Positions 26,351-40,312 of a stretch of DNA of 64,000 bases are shown piece after piece; within the stretch, counting starts at the first letter, position 1, and the number at the start of each line of letters is the position of its first letter. This DNA comes from Lycocorax pyrrhopterus obiensis (Eukaryota > Chordata > Aves > Passeriformes > Paradisaeidae). Below the pieces are notes generated by a model that did no database searches, was not told where the DNA came from, and saw only the letters and a list, made by a program, of their open reading frames with translations. The translations under genes were made by a program, and so were the position numbers. Location: NCBI GenBank assembly GCA_014706295.1, contig JACSVZ010000007.1, positions 43,600,975 through 43,664,974 on the forward strand, given 5' to 3'.

Positions 26351-29140
26351 AAGGGAGAAGAGCAATGTTCCAGCCTTCCCAGAGGAAAGGATTGTGTCTT
26401 CATCTCAATTCATGTTAAATACCAGAATATCCATATAATAGAGTGGCATTATGAATGCCTAGGATTCAGAAAAGATTCAATGAATCAATAATTACAGGAA
26501 GCCAATACTTATTAGTCCCATTTTCTGGGCAGTCAACAGTTTAAAAAAAAAGACTAAACAGGAGCTTTTGAAATTAATTATTTGTTGTCTTTCACAAACC
26601 AAACTTGCACTATTGTTTTTTGAACTGGCTGCAAAACCAAACCTGTGTTCAGCAGAGATTCAGCTCTGTAAAGGCTTTGTGTTTGGATGGACCCAGGTTA
26701 ATCCAGTGTGTTTCAACTGGAACCTGCTGAAAATTTAAATTCATATCAAACTTGTGTGAGAGTAGCTAAGTAATCCCCTGTGTTTCGCAAAGGATCATTT
26801 AAATCCTGGAAACATAGTTATTTGTAGTGTTTAAAAAACGTTGTATTTGTAGCCCATGCATGCTTGGGCACACTGCGGTGTCTGTAAAATGAACAATTTC
26901 ATGTGTACTTGGTTTTCCACACAGTGCTACAGCCTAATGTTTACAAATTTTATAAACTATCTAATGTATCTTCTTTGTCATCACACATGGTACAATCTTC
27001 AGTCAGGGCTGCATTCTGAATGGCATTTCCATGCTCCTGAGTTTTATTACTTGTGGAAGGATTATACATTAGACTCATAATTACTTGCTCAATGAAAAGT
27101 ACAAATAAAAGTTGGGTATCCATTAAATGAGCAAAGTGAGAGAATATTGGCTTTCCTTAAAATACAGTCTTTAGTTAAACTGAAATTAACTGAAACTAGC
27201 CCAATGGGACCAAAAGGCTCCAAAGCTGTATTTTTACAATTTCAAATAAAAGACAAGAAAAATAGAATGGCCACAAACTTACGTTTCAGGCGCTGACATT
27301 TTGGGTTTTATACATCCAATTGCATTTCAGTCACCTGCAACACAAGCTTTACGCTTTCTTGTTAGGAAAAGGGTTAGAGAAAAATGGCAAAGGAAGGCAT
27401 TAATTTTGAGCTAAGGCTGGCTTTGTGACTGAAATAATCCAAATCACTAGGGATGATGTCTCATCTTTAGTACCATTCCAAAGTGCCAGAGTTTCTCTTA
27501 GTGGACAGAAAGACTGAAGAGTGGCCCAGTATAGGTACCTGAGACAAAGCTCCTGAGAACTGGGAGATGTCAAATAGTAGCATTAGTACAGAGGCTGCTA
27601 TCTGCAGTTCAGCTGTTGTGGTTCAGCCAAACCTGTTGAGCTGCTTGTGATTTATTTGCGTTAGTTTTGCCCTTTCTCCTCTCTCTCAAGAACGCAATAA
27701 GGAGATGGGCTTTTTCCATAGACTGTACTGATAGCCAATTTCTTTGTGCTTGATTCATTAAGTTGGTTATCACAATGTGATAGAATGTTTTGCATTCAGG
27801 GTACAAATCTTTTGCTGTAGTCTAAAGCACAGTTTTCTATAGCTACCTCCCTTCTGTTGTCTCACATGCTTACATCCTTTTGTGTACATCCCAGAAAACA
27901 AGTTGTGCTTGGTCATTGTTATTTTCCTGATTTTATGTTCTTGGTGAGACCCTTCTCTATATCTAAGTATTTTAATGATGAAATTGAGTAATTTTGGACC
28001 CAGACTTCAGGAAGAGGAAGTATCTGACATGTTTTTGTTTCAATTAAAATGAAACCTATCAAATTTGAGACAGTTTACAGAAATTTTCAGAATAGTTAAA
28101 AATAGATCTTCTGTCTTTACACAGAACTGGGATACCCTCAGTCCCTAAGTTTTCATTAGTTCTTAAGCAGGAGGTTTTTTTTTGACTCTGCTCACTGTCT
28201 TTCTTTGCAAAGAAATACTTTGTGTGTTGCCAGATTTGTAGTGTGCATCAAAACAAGCCTGATATTCCTGTTCATTCATCCAGGCACTGACTACATTTTC
28301 TGCAGTAGAAAAACAAAAAGCAAAACTAGGTGAAGAGAAAGTAAAGTAAGAGTATCCATGGCACAAAAATAAAGTCTAATTGAAGTAATGTTTTAAAGGA
28401 GAAGATTAAAGGAAGGAAGGCAATAGGTAGGAAGGAGCTGTCCTTTAAAGAAATGCATGATTCCTTTATCCTGTAGCCTGGATTTTTTAATGCATTTTAG
28501 AAATAAGAAATAAGACAGTATTAAACAACTGGATTCTTATCAGGATTCATTATTTCATCCATACAGTACATATTTTATATTTTTCCCCTTTATCATTCTC
28601 AAGTGATCTCTCAGTCTTCTTGGAGTAGTCTTTGCCCTTTCAAATTACATTATTCTGCGGGAGAAAAAAAAAATATTTCATCCTCTATGCCCCTTCTTCA
28701 TTTGCTCTCTGAAGTACTTTTCTGAGAGGAAGTTGTATTTCTGGAAAAGCTGGACAGTTAGCTCTTGGCAGCAGAACTGACTGCTCTGGCAGGTAATGTG
28801 GCCAGATAAGTGCATACTTATAAAACAAAAAGTTAATTCTGAGACCCTGATATCTGTGCTGGGATTTTGTTTCAGAGTAGTTCCAGTTCCAAGGATTGAA
28901 TGCCCCTGAACTGTTAGGCATATCTTCTTTTTTCAATTTCATTTCAAAGCAATCCAATTTGAACTACATCTTCGTTAGTCTATATAAGACAAAGTCTTTG
29001 TCTATAATAATAAACTTTCTAGAAACAGGTCAAAGTGATAGTGGTTTAGATTCTCCTACCTATATAAAATGTGAAAGGCATTAACCTTGCCTTGCTAAAA
29101 TGTATTTCTTCATTTGCTTGGTGGAAAGATCTGAAATAGC

Positions 29141-29461
29141 TCTCTTTTCTCTCTTCTCTTCTCTTCTCTTTTCTCTTCTCTTCTCTTCTCTTCTCTTCTC
29201 TTCTCTTCTCTTCTCTTCTCTTCTCTTCTCTTCTCTTCTCTTCTCTTCTCTTCTCTTCTCTCTTCTCTTTCTCTTCTCTCTTCTCTTCTCTTCTCTTCTC
29301 TTCTCTTCTCTTCTCTTCTCTTCTCTTCTCTTCTCTTCTCTTCTCTTCTCTTCTCTTCTCTTCTCTTCTCTTCTCTTCTCTTCTCTTCTCTTCTCTTCTC
29401 TTCTCTTCTCTTCTCTTCTCTTCTCTTCTCTTCTCTTCTCTTCTCTTCTCTTCTCTTCTCT
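29141..29461 (+). repeat. (TTCTC)n pentanucleotide microsatellite, about 320 bp
   Basis: About sixty tandem TTCTC units form an almost pure pyrimidine strand (purine strand GAGAA). The array is imperfect at its left edge and interrupted once at about 29261-29280 by CTCTTCTCTTTCTC-type variants; the longest uninterrupted block runs from about 29281 to 29460. Because 5 is not a multiple of 3, the array repeats its reading every 15 nt and stays open in both directions, giving artefactual Leu/Phe/Ser-rich and Lys/Arg/Glu-rich open frames that are not genes. Mirror-symmetric polypurine-polypyrimidine DNA of this kind can form triplexes, and the transcribed strand carries many UCUU/CUCUU motifs. 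Confidence 0.97.
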
Positions 29462-32400
29462 ATTCTTTTTGGTTTTATTTCGTTTTTATCGACAACATTT
29501 TCTTTCTCTTCCTCTGTGATTTCCCAGCTGTGAGATAAATAGCCTTGTATCTTACAAGCTAAATACAATTACTGCTATCAAAACTGGAGTCTTTCTCTCC
29601 CTGTAAATGTCTCTTGGAAGCTGATAAGCTGTTCAAAGCAAACTGCAGGCTTCTGCCTAATCCTGAGATTAAACATAACCACCCAGAAGACAGCAAGAGA
29701 TAATTGAGGAGGGGGGTCTTGGGGGAGGCAGGCAGGAGAGGAAGAGAGGAGGAGAAAGTGAGATCCTCTCCTGAGATATTAAGAGGACATACAGAAGGCT
29801 CAAGGTTATTTGTAAAGGGATTACACAAAACACACAAGAGCTTGTTATGATGAGGAATTTCCTCATATAATGCAGTGGTTGTTGTAGTTGTTAAAGACAA
29901 AATTTAGCAAGGATTTGTTTGATGTAAAGCATACAGGGGAGCTCCCACCCGTGTCTGCTGATTTTTATATATTATCCCCATCTTGTCCTTGAAACAGAAG
30001 GTCTCAGAAGATTGTATCCAGATTCTTTGTGCATGCTATGGTTCATCTCACTGGCTTTATGCTGAACATGGGGAGACAGTAGATTTCCCAAGACTGAAGC
30101 AGGGGACCAAGCTGACTTCTCTGTGCTCTGTTTTGCTACCTGCTGACCAACCTAGGAAATAAGAGTGCCTTAATTATAGAGAAATAGTGTGTGATATCTG
30201 TATTAGTCTTCAGTTATAAACAAGACAGAATTACTGAAGTTTAATAGGTTTTATGAGTTGGCCCAATACAGGTGAAAAAAGCAGTCTCATTTCTGGATAT
30301 ATAAGTTCTTCTTGATAGGTTTTTTTTTAATCAGTGACATTATAGTTTTCTCCTTCTGTAATTATTTTGGGTCTTGCGTTTCTGAAAGCTTGTCTGTTTT
30401 TAACTGTTATCAATATTACCTCTCCCAACTTTGCTTTATTTAATTTATAATGCATTAGACAAGAAAAAGAAGGTAAGTTTAGATGGTCTAATAGTAGCAT
30501 CACTGGGGAAATTAGGAGAAGACTACATATCGTTTCCTCAGCTGACGTGCACTGATATTGTAAATAATATGCAATATTGTGATTATTAGTTCTTGTGAGC
30601 TCAGTGATGCAAAGTCTAACGCTGATCAGGAAATTAACAAGGAAAACTCAAAAGCAGAACTAACTGAGATGTCTGAGTCGTTGCAACAAGTAATTTCTTT
30701 CTAAGTTTGTACTTATCCCTGCACAGTACCTCTACATGGCTCATATTGTACCACTTCAGTGATTTACAAATGTTCAGTAATGGAGCCTTATTAGAGGAAA
30801 TCACTAGTTCTCTGTGCTTTTCAGAGCCCGGGTCCTCCTCCCCCAAATTCACTTTGTGTCTTGCAGAATGGTTTTGACATGTCATTTCCTCTTCTTTCCA
30901 CCCTTCAACCCCACCTCAAAAACTTTGGTTTCTGCCTTCTTGTGCCCCTGTAGCAATCTCTTCCTTCCCTCAGATGTGAGGCTCCTTCTCACTTCTGAAA
31001 CTTTGCTTCTGAAACCAAGATCATAGTAAGAAGTTTGGCTGAATCCAGTTGTCTTCGCAAAGAGGCAGATGGGTCTTGTGCTGGACCACGTGGAATGGTT
31101 AATAAAATGTGTTGCTTGATCTGCAAGCTGAAGGGATTTTTTCTTGGTGCTACCAGATCCCACTGCGGTCTTAATATTTTCCTATCCAAATGCCTTGTGA
31201 GTGGGCAATGAGTAAGGAACAAGAGAACTGATTTTAGATTAGCCCTGTAGGCTGAATGTAAACACCAGGGTTCTTGTCATATAATTTTTTGTGGATTTTG
31301 ACTTTTCATATTGTACTCGTTTTGTGGGACTTAAATGAGCTCTCAGATGCTTCCTATCAGCATGAATTGGAGATAGCATATAAAGTGCCTTTGACAGATT
31401 TACTGCATTTCATAATGAGCCTAAAACATATAAAAAGACAGGGTTAATAAAACAGAATTGGAGAAGCACATTTTGAAGGCAGTACTGTGACATATGTCGA
31501 AAGATCTGCCAAGAGGGATGATTAAAGCATGACAAGTTGATGAAATCAAGAGTTGATTGTAGCTTGTCACTGCAGGGCCATAGCATCTATAATATATTTA
31601 TAGGATTGCAAAACTGATAAATATGGCTACCTGATATGAACACTCAAGTTTTGGTCCCCTGTATCCACAGACATATAAACCTCCACACATCAAGTCATCA
31701 ACAAACAAACATACTTTGGAATTTGTGCAAAAACACTGATGTTAATGCATGTGTTTCCGTACTGGGTGATGGGATAGGATCTGACATGATATAAAAGTTA
31801 CATAAATGTTGCCACTACATTTAGAGTTTAACTTACGTGTACTTTCTGTTTTGCTTTCCCACTGAAAAAATGAAGCTGTGGTTCATTTCCAATTTGCCCC
31901 ATCCTCAAAGAGTTTCATGGAAGTGCTGTAGGGATTTTCTGTCTTCCAAATTCTGTTTTTGAGGACAGAGGAGAGAAAAGGTAGAAAACCAAAAAAAGAA
32001 AAAAAAATTGGTTGTATTGCAGCTTCCAGTATCCATTGCTCCTGTTTTATTTCTTAAAACTGATCCGGACTCTTGTAACAAACTGCACTCAATCTGATTG
32101 AGCTGTAGTTTAAACTTCACCAAGTACCTCAAGCCCACGTGAGTGGCAGTCTATCAAGCACTGTCAGCTTGGCATTAAGAAAGAAGGAAATGCATGGATC
32201 TGTATGAAGACATATAAGGTAACGAAGAAAAACAAACAGGACAATATGATTTAACAGCAATAGAGTTAAAAGAAGGAGTTTACCTAAGGAAGGAAGTAGA
32301 CACAGAAAAGTTTCTTCATGCAAGTAGCCATGACCATCTAATTCCCGCCCAAGATCCCACGGATAGTCCTTGAGATGTGTGAAAAGGGAGAGGAATAAGC

Positions 32401-33925
32401 AGCATTCTTCTGTAGCAGTCTTTATTACTGCTACATAACAATCACATAAAAGGTTTTTCTAATATGCAGATACATACCACAGAGGCAGTACTAGTTTTAA
32501 TTTACCCAAAATACTTTGTCTTATTTATAGCCTAGATAAAGAAAATACTACCAGAAAGTACTAACAATTTGAGGAAAAGTTTTTGTCGGTGATGTCCAAA
32601 AGAACAGAAATATGTATTATATTGCTGTTAGCTGAATTAGTGTAGCAACACTCTTGCATCTTCCTGAATCAGACTAGATGTCCAATATGTCAAATCTACA
32701 GATGAATACCAAATAAATCAGAAGAAAATTTGCTTTAATGGTCAAAATGACACTTCTTTCCAATGGTCCTGGATTTGGGGTTCTCTTCTGTCCTCCCAAA
32801 GCCTGATTGTTCATCTAATCAAGCTTCTTGAGTCTGAGACCTGTCAAGTGGTTGATGCTCCAGAGAATTACAGTAACCCACCATGGCAACAACAGAAATA
32901 TGCCCCAAAAGATGTCCTTCTAAAAAATTGCCCTACTATTGCATTTGGTTTGTGATCTGAAATATGACATAAAATAAGCTGTATGTGTTTGTATCATATC
33001 TACAGTAATTAGGTTTGTATTTCTCAGTTGGAAAGCAAATGATTCCTTTTTTCCCCCCATTAATTTATTCAGGAAGAAGTGATTGTATGGAAAAGCTCCC
33101 ACTCCTTCTGCAGCTGAAGAAGTTACCTCTGCTGCATTGTGACCCCATTGCTCAAATTTAAATCATAACAAACCAAAAACAAGGTAGTTTAGTGGCATCT
33201 GTAATTTTTCTTTATTTCTCTGATTCTTTTTCCATTGATGATATTGATTCTCAGATCTCAGTTCTTTCCTCTTAGCTTAGTTCTGTTGACTAGGGTTCTT
33301 TGTAAGATAAATTTTTGCAACACAGAGTGAATGCCTAGGAAAAGTTGTATTAACCTTTGACAATGGTAGTACGGCATATACTGAAACTCACGAAGAGATG
33401 AGCTTTATGATTCCCCAGCCCTAGGTTTGCTCTGTGTTGGAACGATCACTTAAAATGTACCAAGGTGTAGGATCCATAGGGCACTGATGCATCTTTCTGC
33501 CTGGTTGTTCTCACCTGGTATCTGATTTAAGAACCTTGGGCTGAGGAACATCCCTAAGTATTGGCATTGCATTCATACCACAGGCCTTTGAGCCCCAGTC
33601 CCTGAGATACTATGGTGCAAAACAGATATAATCCATGTGTTTTTCCCTGTATTTCTTTGACATCCAGCCGTCTTCTATGAATAGTAATTACATACTAAGA
33701 GATATAGCTATATCCTGATAGCTTGGTCTTCCTAACAATTCCATGCCAAAGTATACAGCTGTTCACACAAGCATGTGTACCCTGACTGAATCCTCAGATA
33801 CCTTGAGCTGTTCTCATCTGTTTATGTCCACTGCTCCATGATTGTATGAGAGTCCAGGTACCAAGCATAAACATTATCAACAATGATTTCTGGTAAATTT
33901 CTCCTTTGCTGGCATAAGATTAATT

Positions 33926-34035
33926 AGAACCATAGACGGGCTTGGGTTGGAAGGGACCTTTAAGATCATCTAGTTCCAAATGCCATGGGCAGGGACACCT
34001 TTCACTAGACCACATTGCTCAAAGCCCATCCAACC
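33926..34035 (-). mobile_element. CR1 LINE 3' tail, antisense
   Basis: Read on the + strand, this starts at GAACCATAGA and passes through GGGTTGGAAGGGACCTT, AAGATCATCTAGTTCC, ATGCCATGGGCAGGGACACC and TTTCACTAGACCA to CCATCCAACC. That is the reverse complement of the CR1 3' end. Only about 110 bases remain. It is the only clear antisense CR1 of the four in the window. Confidence 0.93.
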
Positions 34036-34576
34036 AAGTGCTATTGCTCAGATGGTACATAAAATGTAGCTGTATAATGTAGTGCAGAGAAGGATGGAGA
34101 AATATTTCTCAGATGGAGACAGACTAAATAGAATCCTGCTGCACAGCACAGTGCAGTGAGTTCTCAGACAATATATTTCCGTTTCTCTCCTGGGTTAGTT
34201 CTATTTCAGTTCTCCTGGTCAAACAGAGTCATTATGTTTGATTTCTTCTCTCTCTCTCACTCTCCTTCTGTCCCTGTCTCTCTCTCATAAACACACATGT
34301 GTGCACAGTAAGAATGAGCAAACAAACATCTGTCCTGAGGGATCACAGGCTTGAACAACAACTTTGTGCTTTTCTGATCACATTGCCTGCAGAAAGAACA
34401 GTGCCAGCTGTAATCCCAGGTTGACATGCTGACATGCAGTGACAGAAGGGGTTTATGCATCCACATCAGCCTTCTCTCTGCTCGCCAAAGGCACTGGAAA
34501 GCACAAAGTCATTAAAATCCAACGCTACAGACTGAAGTAGAGCAACTGTGTGAAAGAATGGTCAGAAATGAAAGGG

Positions 34577-34740
34577 GCCAGTCATGGAACTGGGAGTCAG
34601 AAGTTCATGAATCCCAGCCTTGTGTTTAGAGATGCCTTTCTTTGTGATCTTGGGTAATGTTTTTACCACTCTGCGGCTCAGTTTTCCGATCAGTAAACTG
34701 AGGATAAAGCTCCAATTTACCTTATCTTAGGTGACTTAAA
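34577..34740 (+). repeat. MIR (core-SINE) relic, sense
   Basis: The order of blocks follows a MIR: 'gaactgggagtcagaag' and 'gaatcccagcct' (5' and B-box-like part), then 'tgtgatcttgggtaatg', then 'ctctgcggctcagttttcc', 'atcagtaaactgaggataa' (core to 3' part). The last three blocks are close to the remembered MIR text 'tgtgaccttgggcaag...cctcagtttcctcatctgtaaaatggggataa'. MIRs predate the amniote radiation, so a copy this readable in a bird intron is notable. No coding function is implied. Confidence 0.75.
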
Positions 34741-37374
34741 TAGAAAATATTCTACAATTCACTGAACATGAAAGTCTTTCTGAGTCAATAAATTTGCATC
34801 TTTGCTACTTATTGAGTACCTGGTGCCCTTAGTCATGGCACAAGTTTGTGAATAGTATCTGTCTTTGAGAAGACTTACTGGGTTACTACAGAATCCTAGA
34901 ATTCTCTTTTCCTTTCTCTAAACTGTTGCAAACAGAAGGATTGATTTCATGATTTGTAGCAATTAAAAATGGGGAAGGCCTGTTTGCTCTCATTTATTCC
35001 ATTCTGTAATAAGCTGATATACCCCACCACTTTTTCAAGTAAAATTTTAAATAATTCAGGATTTTCCCTGAGGATACTGTAGCGCTGTCTAATATGCAAT
35101 CTTGATAGGAAGTGCTTCTTAATAAATTTCTCCTTTCATCAGTTTCTTACTTGCTTTTAATTATTTCCTGGCAGTCACCCTAGAGAACTTGCCCCTTCCA
35201 TAGAATTTTTGCTGTTTTTTTATTTGTAACTGGTTAGCTTTCCAGTCCTCATCAGTGACATTTGACTAATGGCCTTATAGGCAATACTCATTAATGTTAC
35301 TGACTGAGCAGCTTCCCTACAGTCAGCACTGTATTAATGGGAAAGGACTGCACATGTTATCTCTATTTGTATATTTAACTCCCCATATTATCTCCCTAAT
35401 AATATGTGCACAAGGAAATGGGATTCAGAAACATCTGAAGGTTTCTAGTGGAGCCAATCCAGCTCCATAGCTGCCAGCACCAAGGCAGACACTGCAAGTC
35501 TGCTGGAACTGAGCTGCTCTTGTTTGCAGGGTTGTCGTGGTGAGTCACTGACCCTTCAAGAAGCAGGTATAAAGCCACAAGTTTTCTTACCTTAGATCAT
35601 GCCCCCTACAAAGGCAACTGTGCTATTTTCAGTCTCACATTGCTCCTGGAAGCAACGTAGCTACACTCATGTAGCTCCAATGCCTAACTCCAAATATGTA
35701 AATTAGATTCAGTGTTTCTCTGTCTTGACTTTGCCTAATGCACAAAACAGATAAACAACCTCTAGATAAATGAGAGTTAATAGAATTTAAAGTGTCAATA
35801 CAAATAAAGTGCTTTTGGTATTTGATTATTGCTGCTCATTCCCACTGGGCTCTATAAATCACATCCTGACCTTTCACAAGGGAATCAAAGAAGTGGGATG
35901 TGGGGACAATAGCTGTGGATTTTATTCCAATCTCTGATTTCTTCCTGCAAAATGATTTTTTTTTTCTTGTTTGAAATGAAAAGATCAATATGTAGTTTCA
36001 GTTTTTCTTTAATAGACACTTCAGCCTTGGCTGCCTGACATGGGGCTCAATTTGGATCTGGTCAGTGAAAAAACACAGAAATTTACACATTCCTTACAAA
36101 ACATTTCAAACACCTAGTGGTGTAGACACATAAATTGTTTCATATTTTTACAGAGTTTGAACTGGTAACTGCTTTCTCTGTACTGTACACTAGTTCTGTT
36201 TTCCAACATAGCTCAAATGAGAACTAAAGAACACAATACCTTTTTTTCTTCTGCGTGCTTGAAAAGGTTTGATTAACCTTTTTCCTCCTTTGCTAGTCTG
36301 AGTTTTCTTTTGTTTTGCCCCTATTATGCTTCTGTGTTAGATTATCGAGGGTAAGACACTTATTTTCTCAGTCATCCAAAACAGGACTGAAAGCCTAATC
36401 TAAGGGAGGTTGAAATGTTACTGATCGTGTCCTGGGGCAGAGCACTGAATTAGATGACTTCTTCAAGTCTTCCTTAGTCTTATTAGTGTCATTGTGGTCC
36501 ACATTAGCTGTACCTCCTGCACAGACATTTAAACTCCTATCTCCTGGTTTGCTTCTGAATTGCCCAATGATTTTAGTCTGAATGGTGCTTTTCTTTGAAT
36601 TAGAACCCCAAGTTTTTTAGGCTAAAGAAAATCAGATAAAATAGGGAGTGGTGGCATTGTAAAGCTTTTGGTGGAGGCACTAGAGACTTAGGAACAGCTC
36701 TAGTTGCCTGAGTAACTTTTACTGTTGGAGTCTTGCTTGCTAATTCTCTGTCTTATTTTTAGTACTTATATTACCAAGACCTTGTTGTCTCTTGTCATGA
36801 GGGCAGTGAGCTGAGGAGAGTTGCAGTGTGAAGGTCAGCTTTTAACTCCAGTCCATAGTGAGATGAACAGAATAAAAGGTGTTGCTCCCAGCAAACAATG
36901 TGATCAGAAGGAATTGAAGATAAAGTCAAGGGCATCCAGGACTAAGGGGAAAATGAGGACAAGAAATAAAATGAGAATTCAATAGCAAAACATGCAACTT
37001 TATTGAACAGTGAAGGCAGAGGAAAAAATATGACATCCAAGAACTGAAGTAAAGCTGAACAATGTTAAGATTTGTCTATTTTTCAATCCACTCGAATGAA
37101 ATAAAATCCTAAATTTGAATTAATTTTCTATAGCACTCCTGTTATACAAGGCAAAACTGAAGCTTTACAAGAATTTTTAGAGGGACAGCTTGTGGTAGTT
37201 AGAAAGATTACAGATCATCTGCCTTATAATTATTTTGTTTAGCATGGACATACGGTTTCATTTTTGTATGAGCCACATCTGTGGTCTCTGGTTTGGACTT
37301 TTTTCAATTGTTTTCTAAAGCCACTGTAAGTAGAGATTTTTTTTATGTGTTTGGATTTTAATGCAACCATTCCC

Positions 37375-37390
37375 TATGTTATATAACATA
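37375..37390. repeat. 16-bp perfect palindrome
   Basis: TATGTTATATAACATA equals its own reverse complement. It stands alone in AT-rich intron, with no flanking element recognised. Short AT palindromes of this size can arise by chance. Confidence 0.6.
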
Positions 37391-40257
37391 AACCACAATA
37401 TGGTCTTACAGTAACGCAACAAAATAAACAGCTATACGTAGACAAGACCTCATGCTAAAACTTGATTGTAAGGGTTGTTATTCCTTTCTTATGTATGGAG
37501 GAAGGTCTAGTTTTACAGATAGATTCTAATCCTTTACTAATAGACTTGTCTCAATTTTCTAATTGAATATAAAATATGAACAAATGGTGGTTGTACTTTG
37601 AAGTATTTAAAACAAAACATGTACTTAAGAAAATGGGGCAATTCAGTATACTATAAGTTTTTAAGTGTGGCTGCTTGAAAACAGAAGTGGTTAAAGAGGC
37701 TAAGTGTGTGCCAATCACAAGCACACTTTGGAAAATTTTGTTCCCTTTATCAGATATTAGGGAAGAATGGTAGCTTCTCCATGATGCATGCAATTCTCCT
37801 TTTCCAGGGCACACAGCATCAGCTCTAGGAGAGTTTTGGGGTTGAATTGTACTAAGTCAGTTTATGTTAGTAGAGGATTTAGCCATCAAAATACACTTTT
37901 CATGCTGTAGCAGGCTACTTCTCTCCCATGATGATGTCAATTAAGTGTGTGTAAATCTTAGCGAGATTATGGACATCCATAAAAACTCAAAGGGAGCTGG
38001 CATTAAGGGCTGCTCGGTGAACTGAGCTATCGAACACTAGCTGTTTACAGGCCCTTTTCTTACTGAAATTCCATCTACAATAAGGGAAAATGGTGGAAAC
38101 GTTTTAAAGCTTGAACACTAATCTCAAGATGTTTCTTTAAATCATTAGTATCACTGTAGCTTCTTTCATTTAATAACTGGTCATTAGATAAATTTCTCAT
38201 TCTTTTTAGAGACTTGGAAGGAATGAAGAAAATGTTGCTTCTGTAGTGTTTCTTCATAGAACAGCCTTTGACAGTAGTTGATGACAGATGAGTGTTTTCT
38301 TATGGTATTCTTTTTAGCATCTTCACTGACTTGACAACACATCAGGTTGGATTAATATTCCACCTGAAAGCAAGTACTTTCTTTCTACCCAGTGCCATTT
38401 GCTGGAACCTTTCAGTTTTTCTCTTTCACACCTAAGAGGCAGTAAATCATTATGACTGGTATCTAGGCCAAGAAGCAAGATTTTTCAGAGCTTCAATTGT
38501 TCTTGTATTTTCTTTGGCTTAAGATTCCATTTTGGTTTAGAAATAAGCTTAATGCAATAAAGGTTGTTTGTTTTCTCAAAGGAACCATCAGCAGAAAAGA
38601 AAAACATCTTCCAGCACTGAAGGGTTTTGGAAGAAAATTCGGCTTTGCCCATGAGCAAATTTAAACCGTGCGCCCTGGACGGTTGTACTGTATAAAAAGT
38701 ATTTTCTCTGGGAACTGCCAGTAGTGATTAGCACAGCAAATTCTCATGATTTTTTTCCCACCATTTTAGTTTGGTCTAAATTGAAGATTATCGAAAGCTA
38801 AAGTTCAAAGTGAATCTAATCTATTTATCTGTATAGTCTTCGGAGCAGAGATACTAAGGGCTTCAGAAAAAAGACAGAATACTGGCAACCAATCATATTT
38901 AACCAGTAGGCTCTTATTTTTATGACCGGATTCCACATTTGCTTTGGAAAAAGAGGGACAATCCAAAAAATCCCAAAAACATAGAGCACTTCTGCCATAT
39001 TCCTCTTCAAAGTATTTAGTCCTTGGGAATGTCTGTGGTATTTGAAATATTTTGAATATTCAGGTTAACCAAGATTCAAGAATCTAGAAGATTTCAAAAT
39101 GTTACCATTAAAATCCTTGAGGTCATAAAAGTCGGATTGCTTATCAGTTTGTTGAAAAACTTACACATGCATTAATTGTGCATGTAAGTCCTAAATGGGA
39201 TAAAAGACTTCTTTTAATCCTAGTCTTCACAGTTGGCTTTAGAATTTTTACATGAAAAAGGAATAAAAATATGTGAAACAATGTGTTTATGAGGCGCAGT
39301 TCTTTAGAAGAAGCTAAGTTGTTGAGCAGATCTAAGTCATATTGATATACAGGAATTTATTATGCACATGAAGGAAAAAAGAGGAAACTTATTTAAAGTG
39401 AGCCGTTCCTGTTGGTACTTGAATCACTTAAGAAGCTAGAAACTATGGGAGGAAAAATATTTAGTAAATCACAAGTAGCAAAACTAACAACACTATTTTG
39501 CTATTAAAAATTATACCCTGCAACCTTTGAGACCCACATGGATTCTGAATGCACAAGAATGATGGGATTAGGTGTATTTTCTGAAATAAATTTAAATTAC
39601 TCTATCCTGTGTACTCTATTCTGAAGAACAGCCTTAAATCAAATCTGGACTCAAAAAGAAAAAAGAGAGGATCTACATTAGTTATGTGAAAGGGTTGCTT
39701 GAATATGTGTATCATTCAACTATAGAATGAAATTGCATTGAGGTCACAAAAGGATTGTTACTGAAAGTTTCTGTGTATGAAGATGGACAAGAAACACCCT
39801 TAATCACATCATGGCTCGGCTGTCAGAGGTTCAATAAACTTTCTTCGTGCCGAACTTATGTTACTTTGTGTTGCAAGCCATGATATTCCCTTTTTGAACT
39901 CTCATATCAAATGTTGTGTTTATTTTTTAAAGCACAACTCCAAGTCAGTATTAATTTAGGACATGTGTGGTTCTATTGGTTGTATTTAATGACTATTCTA
40001 AGCACTTAACAATGAAAAAGTTGTTCTTTAGCTCACTGTTGTAATTGGGTATATGAGTGAACACATTCTCATGCACATGTTTTTAAAAATCATTCTTAGT
40101 TATGTCTGAAATAAAATCTAAAAATAAACCAAAAAAGAATAGACCAAATACTAATGCTGCAATATAAACCTATTTGAATTTTCTAATGCCCTTCAATTTT
40201 TCATCGCTTTTAAAGGTATGATTTTATATGTATTTTAATCCTGCTGATATATCTGCA

Positions 40258-40312
40258 TAATAATAAAATAATAAAATTAAATTAAACCTGATTTAAAAAA
40301 AAAGTTTTTAAA
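40258..40312 (+). repeat. AT-rich low-complexity stretch
   Basis: Runs of ATAATAAAATAATAAAATTAAATTAAA are followed by a poly-A run and TTTTTAAA. This is low-complexity intron without coding or transposon signature. Confidence 0.55.

Noticed and set aside
29100..29568. Long open frames on both strands (139 and 152 codons; Leu/Phe/Ser-rich and Lys/Arg/Glu-rich)
   Set aside because: They are the two translations of the TTCTC/GAGAA pentanucleotide array, which has no stop in any phase. They are not genes.
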